Assembly (NCBI GenBank): GCA_963576735.1
Contig: OY755196.1
Span: 5,623,912 to 5,687,911, forward strand
Direction of reading: 5' to 3'
Origin: Bedellia somnulentella
Lineage: Eukaryota > Arthropoda > Insecta > Lepidoptera > Bedelliidae
Length of the DNA stretch: 64,000 bases
Part shown: in pieces, positions 1 to 8,769 of the stretch
Numbering within the stretch: position 1 is the first letter of the stretch
Layout: each line of letters opens with the position of its first letter
Made by a program: the position numbers and the translations under genes
The notes under the pieces: model-generated
Told to the model about the DNA's origin: nothing
Seen by the model: the letters and a program-made list of their open reading frames with translations, nothing else
Database searches by the model: none

Positions 1-935
1 ATATTTTCAGAAGATATGTCAAAAAAAACAGAGACAAATGATTTCAGATGAAGATAAGAAGAAAGCACAACGCTTTTACGAGAAGGATGACATAAGCCGG
101 GCGGCCCCTTGGAGCAAAGATACTAATTCGGTAAAAAATCTAGAAACGGGAATTCGTACCCATGTTGCTAAAAAACATATGGTTATGTCAGTTGCTGAAG
201 CATTCGCAATTTTTAAACACCAACATCCCAGTTTAAAAATGGGCAAAAGTTTAGTTTATGAAATCAGACCTATGCATGTCCGTCCTATGTCAGAAATTCC
301 GCACAACGTCTGTGTCTGTATGCATCACGCGAATTACAATTTTCTTGTCGGGGCTATGCATAAGGTGTGCGACATTTTTCTGCTACATCAACTGACTTGC
401 TGAAAGAAATATGTTGTGACTGTTCAAGCGAAGTATGCATGATGAGTGCTTGCAACTAGTGTTTTGATATTTCTGATATTGTACTTGAAAGATATGATGT
501 AAATACTAAGGTTTCTTGGAAACTATGGACCAAATGTGAAAACAGACTTCAAGTGGCAAATATATCTGGTACATTATTCTTCGAAATTACTTCGAGAACT
601 TCAAACACAAACGCCTAAATTTAAACGGGATGTCTTTATAAAGAGACGTCAATCAGAAGCATTCCAGATACAAATGTTGCTGACAACAAATGAAGAAGTC
701 CTGCAGCGCGCGCTTCGCGGATTTTTTTTTTAAGCAAAATAATTGAGGAATTGAAAGCTGAATATGTTTCTTTGAAAAAGGTTTACATATTCACAGATGG
801 ATGTGCTGCACAATTTAAAAACCGATATACTTTATCAAACATCTGTTGGTCGCGAGAGGATTGGGGCGTAGAGGTGGTGTGAAATTTTTTGCTACAAGTC
901 ACGGGAAGGGCGCTGTGTGGTATAGGTATAGGTAG
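1..935 (+). pseudogene. decayed Sola-like DNA transposase fragment
   Basis: Translated pieces on this strand resemble the transposase encoded at 31345-33492, in the same order. There is a YEKDDISRAAPWSKDT-like segment near 85-130, a CVCMHHANYNFL segment near 310-350 (compare CMCRVHANIAFM in the other copy), and near 785-935 a segment with FTDGCAAQFKN followed by ATSHGKGAV. The last two correspond to SDGPATQYKQ and SGHGKGAADG of the second copy, so they are probably around the catalytic residues. The reading frame is broken several times, by stops near 400 and 730 and frame changes after. The window edge cuts the 5' end and I see no terminal repeat. A dead, diverged relative, not a recent duplicate. 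Confidence 0.6.
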
Positions 936-962
936 ATATATAATAGAAACAATTATACAAAT

Positions 963-1072
963 AGTAACTTAAGACGAAACATGTGTAAACCATATAAGGG
1001 ACGTAGAATAGAAACAAAGTAACTTAAGACGAAACATGTGTAAACCATATAAGGGATGTAACAAGAGATGAA
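963..1072. repeat. two-copy direct repeat, 55-bp period
   Basis: The segment beginning AGTAACTTAAGACGAAACAT occurs at 963 and again at 1018, nearly identical through ACCATATAAGGG. It lies just left of the Harbinger insertion and may belong to a retroelement leader or LTR. No gene is visible here. Confidence 0.7.
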
Positions 1073-1447
1073 ACATGGGGTGAATCACGTAGAGGATGGT
1101 ACGTGGTATTACAACAAAGACACTTGTAATAAGAACCTAATATCATGTTCATCCATTTAAGGCTGGCCATACACGGACAGCTTGAAGCAGTCAGGATAGA
1201 CTGCTTGAAGCTGCGACTGCACAGCAAACTACAGTCTTCTACGTAAACACATACACGGAACCGCTCGAGCAGTTACGACTGCTTCGGGCTGTCGGCAGCA
1301 CGATGAAATTTCATCGTGCGGTCAAGCAGTCGCCAGGCATACACTGACTGCTTGAGCTGTCGACTGGTCTCGCGCAGTTACCTCCGGGCCCCGCGCTCTT
1401 CATTCCACGTCGAGGACGCTTCCCGTCCGCACGCTTCATTTGTTACA

Positions 1448-3525
1448 ATGGACGACAACATCGATTGTGACGCGCTTATAAGTGCAATAAAATCACAAGA
1501 ACTTATATGGAATTATAAACTTGATGACCACAGTAACAAAATAAAGAAAAATAATGCATGGGCAACTATTTGTGAGAAACTAATTGAAAACTTTAAAGAA
1601 AAACCGGTGGCGGAAAAAAATAAAATCGGTGAGTAATTGATATGAATTTATTTTTTATTTTCGAATACAAATGATAGCAAATAGATATTAACACAATGAC
1701 TGCCTTACTAATAAACAGTGTGTAACTTTACACAATGCTATAAAATGTTTTGTCCCTGTTTGACATTAAATGAGAGTGACAGAGACAAAACATTTTATAG
1801 CATTGTGTAAAGTTACACACTGTTTATTGGTAAGGTAGTAGATATACAGCTAGTTTATATCATATTCCATTGCCAATCTATTTTTCCTTCTTCACTCACA
1901 AAGTAATTTGCAAATTCTTCTCTGACTGTTGTTAACATAGGTCCACCTCGACGAACATTCTGAGTTGTTTCTATTATAGAGTTTGGAAGACCCTCAAATG
2001 TGTCTTCGAATTTATGTCCGTCTCGTTGCTTTACATAGTTATGCAAAACGCATGCTGCTTTTATTATATCTACTGCAAATTCGACATCTACGTTAAGTGG
2101 TCGATGGAATATGCGCCATTTGTTAGCAAATATACCAAATGTGCATTCAATAAACCGTCTAGCACGTGATAATCGATAGTTGAAGACTCTCTTTTGCTCT
2201 GGCAAATTTTTTCCTCCGTAAGGACGCAACAAATTTTCTTGTAAGCTAAACGCCTCATCTCCTACAAATACATTCGGTAAAACAGGTCCATTTCGCGATA
2301 TTGAAGAAGGTGCAGGTATATTCAATTTCTTTTCCAGTAACCTTTTGTAAATAGTACTTTCTTCGAAAATAGTCGAATCTGCATGCCTTCCATATGAACC
2401 TACATCCACGAAAGTATACATGTAATTACTGTCACACACGGCCATTAGTATTATAGAAAAATAATTTTTGTAATTATAATATGCCGATCCACTTTGTGCG
2501 GGTTTTATTATTCTTATATGTTTGCCGTCCACTGCACCAAGGCAGTTCGGAAACTGTGCAGTTTTCATAAACCCATTTATTATTTCTTTCCATCTATCTT
2601 CAGTTAATGGTGCTATGCACATATCTTTCATATACATCCATATATTTTTACATACATCTTTCACTATACCGCCAATTGTAGTAGCTGCAATTCTAAAACA
2701 GTATTGCAAATCCATAAATGTTTGTCCAGTGGCTAAGTACCTGAAAAGAGAAATAGCATTAGTAGTTTTTATTATTGAGTAGTTTTTTTTATTAATGTAT
2801 GTAAATTTAATTGTTACAGCTATGTCATTACAGAAGAAATGGAAAGTATTAAGAGATGGGTATACCAGGTATACGAGAAAAATTAAACCAAAGAGTGGTT
2901 CAGCAGCCACCAAGATACGACCCTACCCATATTATGAGCAGTTATCATTTTTAAAGGTCATTGAGGAAAGACCAGACAAATCAGACAGTTTGGAAGAAAA
3001 ATCTGAAGGGAACGATCATAATAAAGAATCTGCAAAAAAAGTTATAGTGCTTTAAAAAGAAGACATAAAACTGAGGACGACCTAATTGAAAAATTATCTT
3101 AACGTATTGATGAAAAACCCAGTTCAAATCTTGCAGTAGAAGATGATGACAAATTGTTCTTACTATCACTAGCTGGAGAGTTTAAAAAAATTAAAGATCA
3201 ATATAAATTAGATGCAAGGTCAGAAATCATCAACGTAATTAAATACTTTAAAGGTATTCCTATATCCCAGCATACACAGTCAAGCTATTATGGTGAAAAT
3301 AGAGGATATTTTGCACATTCAGCTAGTGAGCAACGTGGACTTAATTACAACTATTCAAGTTACAACAAGGGTTATCAATCTGCACCCTCTACATCAACAA
3401 GTGACCAGCCTTATAACTCTGCACCAGTCTCAGCTAATGATGAGTTTTCTCAGTCATCCTATGAAGACCTTCCACCTTCGTCTGTTCTATCTGATGATAT
3501 TATTACTGATATATTCAATGAATAA
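1448..3525 (+). pseudogene. MADF-BESS accessory protein of the Harbinger element, broken
   Basis: Exon 1 is 1448-1628 (ATG at 1448, donor G|GTGAGT) and exon 2 starts at 2820 after TTGTTACAG; the junction completes an Ala codon. Exon 1 plus the first part of exon 2 gives a MADF-type domain with WNYK, WATICEKL, KKWKVLRDGYTR and YYEQLSFLK. A BESS motif (DDDKLFLLSLAGEFKKI) lies near 3143-3193, and the tail to 3525 is rich in Ser, Tyr, Asn and Gln. In this superfamily such a protein partners the nuclease in DNA binding and nuclear import. The frame is broken by a one-base loss in a run of seven A at 3034-3040 and by a TAA near 3099-3101. Exon 2 lies wholly inside the intron of the antisense transposase. 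Confidence 0.75.
1703..1835. repeat. near-perfect palindrome (hairpin MITE)
   Basis: The left arm running from CCTTACTAATAAACAGTGTG to TTTTGTC (1703-1753) returns as its reverse complement at about 1783-1835, with one mismatch and a spacer of about 30 bases. It sits 20 bases downstream of the transposase stop codon and inside the intron of the MADF gene. It could be a small nested MITE or a terminal hairpin of the transposase transcript. Confidence 0.75.
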
Positions 3526-3850
3526 ACAATAAAAAAATAAAACTTTTTTTTACTAACCTTAGTGTTACAGCTAGCCTTTCTTCTGGTGGAATACTTTTCC
3601 TCATAATAGTATCTTCACGTTTAATTTTTTCCTTGAGTATATTACACAATTCGTCAAAAGATCTGATTGAAATCCTAAAATAATTAAAAAACTTTTCTTC
3701 GTCACGTCTTAGTTCCAAAAACAAGTGATTAAATTCTCCATTATAATTTCGTGTTTCTAATATTGTATGAACCCACAATTTTCTATTTTTACGCCGGCGT
3801 CGTCGTCGTATGAGCAAAAGCAGCAGAAGTGCTTCCTCCTCAAAATCCAT
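1855..3850 (-). CDS. HARBI1-like PIF/Harbinger transposase, two exons
   Basis: DDE nuclease that would excise and reinsert the surrounding element. Exon 1 is 3850-3558 (ATG at 3850; protein begins MDFEEEALL with an arginine-rich RRRRRRK stretch). Exon 2 is 2740-1855. The donor ACTAAG|GTTAGT and acceptor TTTTCAG|G join in frame through an Arg codon, giving 392 residues, normal for the family. The DDE_Tnp_4-type core shows LGAVDGKHIRI (first Asp), VFVGDEAFSLQ (second Asp) and the conserved end RARRFIECTFGIFANKWRIF with the catalytic Glu, then FAVDIIKAACVLHNY. No internal stop is seen, so the enzyme may be intact although its partner gene is broken. The intron (2741-3557) contains the second exon of the antisense MADF gene. 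Assignment is sure; activity is inference. Confidence 0.9.
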
Positions 3851-4331
3851 GTCGCTACTGATTTGAATGGACTTGTCGAGCAGTTGATACCAACTGCTGC
3901 AAGCAGTTATCAATGGCAGCTTGAAGCAGTTGAATTTGACTGCTCGAGCAGTTCGTGTATGTTGGTCACTGGCAAACTGCTCAAGCTGTCCGTGTATGGC
4001 CAGCCTTAGGTTTTGGCTCTAGATATAAGATACTGTAGACTATATTCTAAAATGAAAACAACATTTAATAATAGTATTTATGATTCATGCCCTCACTATA
4101 TAAGAGGAACATTTAACCAATAATAAAGTAGTATTTAACTGGCACTAGGACCTTTCATTTCAACGATACCCAATAACATCGCATGGCGACCCTGCCAGTG
4201 CGTCCGCGTCGCGAACCGTCCGATCATGTTCGCCTATAATTGGCGCGAGAGTCGAATATAATCCGGCCGTCTTATTGCTAAGACACAGTTTGTAATTTCA
4301 GTATATTATTTGTGAATTCCAATCCATCATA

Positions 4332-4740
4332 ATGGGAAATCAAGTGAGCGAGAATCAGTTCAATTTGGGACGTTCTTCAAGATGGAGCACTCAATCGAAT
4401 TAAACGCGTTCTCTTACTTAGAGGTGATAAAACAACAAATGTACGTATTCATTCAACAATACGAAGTACAGTTATCTGGCTTAAGACTAACGGAAGACAA
4501 CGGACGTCAAGTGATAGCGGCGTACATAGAAGGTAACATCGGCCATCAACAATTGTGTCCGAAAACAATAATTGGAAAACAAAAAGCTTTAATAGAGAAC
4601 AGTTTGGATGTAGATTTTCCAGATGGCACAAAACTCTTGTGACAAGAGCAATAGCTGAGCTAAAACTGGAGTACCAAGGCAGAATCTTATGGGTCTGGCG
4701 AATAAAGTGGGAGCGAGATTCTACATTTGCGGACTGGTAA
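4332..4740 (+). pseudogene. 5' retroelement ORF, frameshifted, unassigned
   Basis: An ATG at 4332 (protein start MGNQVSENQF, a possible myristoylation signal) runs only to a stop near 4405. An overlapping frame from 4382 codes about 86 residues and a third frame continues to 4740 (HKTLVTRAIAELKLEYQGRILWVW on from it). The pieces look like one gene broken twice. I do not recognise a domain; position before the small TM protein and capsid suggests the N-terminal part of gag. Confidence 0.4.
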
Positions 4741-4750
4741 ATACAGGATA

Positions 4751-5008
4751 ATGGGAAAACAACAATCAAAAGAAGAAAAAAAAGAAGAAGTTATTATAAC
4801 ACAAAACGGACAGAACAATTTTGCGCCCAATAGTTTACCACCCTTGGACCAAGCAGCAGGTACATACAATCTAAACATAGCTATTGTCACGATATGCGCA
4901 ATAATTTTGGCTTACCTAATTTACAAAAAACTGCATAAGCGGCTGACAAAGAAAATTGCGAGGCAAGCTACAGAAATTGCTCTACGTGCGCGGCGTGCTT
5001 CGGTGTAA
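4751..5008 (+). CDS. small myristoylated membrane protein of a Gypsy element
   Basis: An 85-residue open frame starting at ATG 4751. It begins MGKQQS, which fits an N-myristoylation signal (Gly2, Ser6), followed by a Lys/Glu patch. A hydrophobic segment (IAIVTICAIILAYLIY, about residues 43-58) could span a membrane, and the basic tail contains RARRASV. Comparable short MG-starting, single-TM frames occur at the 5' end of insect Gypsy elements, where they are thought to be part of the gag region; the role is unknown to me. Intact as far as can be seen, unlike the surrounding element. Confidence 0.5.
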   Translation: MGKQQSKEEKKEEVIITQNGQNNFAPNSLPPLDQAAGTYNLNIAIVTICAIILAYLIYKKLHKRLTKKIARQATEIALRARRASV

Positions 5009-5219
5009 ATTCATCCCATCAGAAGAAAAGTGAAAGTGAAAATTTGCAAAAGTGCAGTGAACAGTAAAGTGCAGCAGGCAGTATGTAAGCAGGATAGTAT
5101 GTAAGTGGAAAAATCCTTTTATGAATAATCACATTTTATTCTTCTTTTAATCAAGTTTTTAGAATAAGGAAAATAAAATTAATATAGGGAGATATTTAAA
5201 ATTAAATACAGCTATCTAC

Positions 5220-5904
5220 ATGTCAGAAATATTAGAAAGATATTATAAAGATTTGTTAGAAATAAGAAAGTATCTTATTAAATTGGCAAAAACGTGTAAC
5301 AAGTAAAGCAGCTCAAGAAAAATTAATCTTGGCCAGAGAAATTTATAATGAATACCGAGAGGCAGTTGCAATTTACGAGCAAATAAAATTACCAGAAAAT
5401 ATTTTATAATTAACACAGGACATACAGTTGATTTATTTAGAAATATAAGGCTATATGAAAGAGACAATCATGTCGAAACCAAGTTTTGATCTAAAAACGG
5501 CTGTTTCATTACTACCAGTAATGAATGATACAGAAGTATGGCAAGAAGTAGTAACGGAACAGTTAATAGACGCAATTGAATTATATTCAACAATGATTGA
5601 CAAAGAATCAATTCCAAATCTTATACAGTTTGTGTTGAAGACACGATTGTCTCAACACAAACTATCTACAAGAAATGGTTACTGAAATGAAACAACATCT
5701 GTTGACCGTAAAATCGGATAACGCGTTACAGAAAAAAATACTTACGAGTTATCAGGGTAGCAGAACAATTGATAAATTTGGTTTAGAGCTGGAACAATTG
5801 ATGGTTGACCTCACTATCCCACCGGCAAATGGAAAATCAGAGGCTTTTAGTGTTCTAAAGCCGATAAATGAAAAACAAGTCCAAGTGCTTTTAGTAGAGC
5901 AATG
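5220..5904 (+). pseudogene. capsid (gag) fragments of the Gypsy relic
   Basis: Three frame-shifted pieces: ILERYYKDLLEIRKYL near 5230, a stretch from 5467 (MSKPSFDLKTAVSLLPVMND) to about 5660, and EMKQHLLTVKSDNALQKKI to about 5810. Together they resemble the helical capsid part of insect Gypsy gag proteins. The last piece runs directly into sequence preceding the reverse transcriptase, so the C-terminal gag, protease and most of the RT fingers have been deleted. Confidence 0.5.
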
Positions 5905-6862
5905 ACAATTGCGTTATCAGGATTAAATTATGATAGGTGTACCGTATATCTAGACGATATAATTGTTGTAGGACGTAATTTGAGTCAGCACAATAAAAAT
6001 CTTATCGATGTCTTTACCAGCAGGGCAAGCACGAGCCGTGTTTAAACTAGTTATCGCGTGGGATAAAGCAGCCATCTCTTACGCACTTACTTAGTATCGT
6101 ATACTGCCATCTCATTCTAACCGTTATCGAGTCGATAAAGTAGCGCTCGTGCTTGCTCTTCAGATTGAGAAAAGTTAATATGAAACTAAATCCTTTAAAA
6201 TGCAATTTCCTTAAAAAGAACTATTATATCTTGGTCATATTGTAACACCCAAGGGTATACAACCAGATCCCAATAAAATCAAAGTTTTAGAAAATTATCC
6301 GGTACCAACTAATGCAGAAGAAGTCAAAAGATTTGTGGCTTTTGCAAATTACTATAGGAAGTTCATACCAAATTTGGAGAAATAACAGTCGAATTGAATA
6401 AGTTAACACGAAAAAATGCGACATTTAAATGGAGCAAAGACTGTCAAAGATCATTTGAGACATTAAAAAGGTCTTTATGTAGCCCACCATTATTACAGTA
6501 TCCAAACTTTGATAAAACAAACGAATTCATTTTACATACTGACGCTTCGGGATTAGCAATAGGGTGTGTATTATCAAATGCAGATAAAATGCCAGTAGCA
6601 TACGCGAGTCGTACATTAAATCAGGCAGAAAGAAACTACCCAGTCATAGAGAGAGAACTGCTAGCAGTAGTATGGGCAGTCAAATACTTTAGGCCTTACC
6701 TTTACGGCAGAAGATTTAAAATTTGTACAGACCATAGACCATTGATATATTTATTTAATATGAATAATCCATCAAGTAGACTTACAAAGTTTAGACTATG
6801 TTTGGAGGAGTACAATTTCGTGATTGAGTACACTCGAGGTAAGGACAATGCAGTGGCCGACG
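5905..6862 (+). pseudogene. reverse transcriptase / RNase H fragment of the Gypsy relic
   Basis: The palm motif VYLDDIIVVG lies at about 5939-5970. After a 140-bp insertion (6021-6160) the thumb resumes with LGHIVTPKGIQPDPNK and NYYRKFIPNL, then RNase H with ILHTDASG (6534-6557), VIERELLAVVWA and TDHRPLIYL. Two single-base losses in A runs, near 6213 and near 6380, break the frame. The end of the RNase H/connection region (GKDNAVADA) is cut by the Transib at 6862 and resumes at 11540 with LSRI. Not functional. Confidence 0.8.
6021..6160. mobile_element. 140-bp MITE inside the Gypsy RT
   Basis: Ends CAGGGCAAGCACGAGC and the reverse complement of GCTCGTGCTTGCTCTT form inverted repeats of about 16 bp, and CAG is present on both sides (6018-6020, 6161-6163). 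Removing the element and one CAG lets the RT reading frame continue. A related copy lies at 38029-38157. Superfamily not determined. Confidence 0.7.
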
Positions 6863-7063
6863 CACAGTGGGCTGGAATTCGCGTTTCATAGACATTCAAG
6901 TAAATTTTTTTAAGTGACGCTTTTTTTGCTTGTATGCGATAGAGAATACCTGCAATATGCATTATATAATGAACTTTCAGGTTTATAAACGTAAACAGCG
7001 CAGTCAGAATTTTTTTCGAAAAAAATTGTATGGCGCTAGCATAACAAATGATGATATCTCCAT

Positions 7064-8249
7064 TAGGGGTGGTGCGTATTTATCGTAACAGATAAATAAA
7101 ACAGGTATCTATCCGGAACAGTTTGGAACAGATTTCTATATAGAATGTTACCTGTTCCAATGATACCTGTTGTGCTTTTTGTAACAGGATACAAAACAGA
7201 ACAGACTGTGACTGGAAGACTGTTATCTGTACGTTCTGTTATGCTTGGAACAAGCTCGTAACTCTTCTATCATATTGAGATAGAAAGAGATAACTGCACA
7301 TTTTGGAACATTCTCCTAACTTTTCTTTCATATCGCGATAGAAAGAGAAACCAGAACATTTTGGAACCAGCTCGTAACTCTTTTATCATATCGAGATAGA
7401 AAGAGATACCAGCACATTTCGGAACATGCTCTATGCTCTTCTGTCTAATATATAAGAATAGAGATAGCAAATATTTGATATGGTATTTATTTGAACATAT
7501 TTATCCAAACCACACGAAATGGCATCGTATCAAACATCAAAAGTATTATAGAATCCAACTACATTCTCCAAGTTAAAAGCCTAACTCACATTCAAATTAA
7601 TTTATGAGACTGATCTCACAGTCAATCCGTGTAAATAGTTTTTTGAGATACATTTTTTAGATATAAGTTTTTAATTGTAAGTTTTAAATTATAATAAATA
7701 AATAATAAATTGATTTCATTAGTTTGGCTAAAAGAGACAGATTGTCCTAACCTCATTAAAAATTGTAAACAAATCCGATGTAGAAAGCAATCTTACCTAT
7801 TTCTGTTTCATTTGTTAGGGTTAGTTAGAAGAGAGAAACAAAACCAATTATAAATTGATCTGCTATCTCCTTTCTTATATATTAGATAGAAGAGCATAGA
7901 GCATGTTCCGAAATGTGCTGGTATCTCTTTCTATCTCTATATGACAAAAGAGTTACGAGCTTGTTCCAAAATATTCTGGTTTCTCTTTCTATCACCATAT
8001 GAAAGAAAAGTTATGAGGATGTTCCAAAATGTGCAGTTATCTCTTTCTATCTCAGTATGATAGAAGAGTTACGAGCTTGTTCCAAGCATAACAGAACAGA
8101 CAGATAACAGTCTTCCAGCCACAGTCTGATCTGCTTTAAATGAAATGAAACAGCCTGTTACATAGTAACAGGTTTTTGGAACTGTTATTTTTCTGGAACA
8201 GAAACTGTTACAACAGGTATCTGTTTTAGCCTGTTCCAACTCACCTCTA
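7064..8249. mobile_element. fold-back non-autonomous hAT element
   Basis: An 8-bp duplication ATCTCCAT (7056-7063 and 8250-8257) flanks ends TAGGGGTGGTGCG and the reverse complement of CAACTCACCTCTA, the hAT pattern. The left arm (about 7080-7460) returns inverted at about 7860-8240, around a unique middle. Each arm contains about three copies of a unit of roughly 65-80 bp with GATAGAAAGAGATA and GGAACA blocks. No coding capacity. It interrupts the left terminal repeat of the Transib. Confidence 0.88.
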
Positions 8250-8769
8250 ATCTCCATAATCGCACAATTGCGCCTAATATCCTCCTAGGTTATTAATATA
8301 GACATTATTTAAGATTTTTTGACATACTTCATGCCACGGTCAAACGTGCGTTTTTTTTTTTAAAAATATTTTTGTTTATTTTTTCGTTTTTAATTAATAT
8401 CAAGCATTACATGGGTGTATATAGACTTTACATTTACGCAAAATAATTGAATGAAATATAAAAAAAGGGAAATTTGCTTAAAAACTCATTAGCTGGATGG
8501 AATCAGAAAAGGTTATTATCTAATGATCCTCAAAATCCCCAATTAAATTAAGGAAATTATAGTTTGTTAATGACAATATTTTAACTAGCTACCGTCTTTT
8601 TGAATACCATATCTATTAAATCATTGGGTTCTCATTAGTAAGCAAATAAGAGGGTAGTTAGTAAATAACTTGTTCGGGCACAGACTTTTAAGTCGTTCGC
8701 AATAAATAGAAGTACACTAAAAAAAAATCATTTAGTAATCATTCTTCAATCATTGAAAGTACAAACATC

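Larger units (their letters stand above)
1161..4005. mobile_element. PIF/Harbinger DNA transposon
   Basis: Both ends carry the inverted terminal sequence GGCTGGCCATACACGGACAG (1161-1180 and its complement ending at 4005). The flanking triplets are TAA on the left and TTA on the right, close to the 3-bp TWA target duplication known for PIF/Harbinger. Inside are the two genes expected of this superfamily: a HARBI1-like DDE nuclease (minus strand) and a MADF/Myb-like DNA-binding protein (plus strand). Many short GACTGCT/AGCAGTC motifs in both orientations crowd the first 230 and last 150 bases. The element sits in what may be the leader of the Gypsy relic that continues at 4006. Confidence 0.88.
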
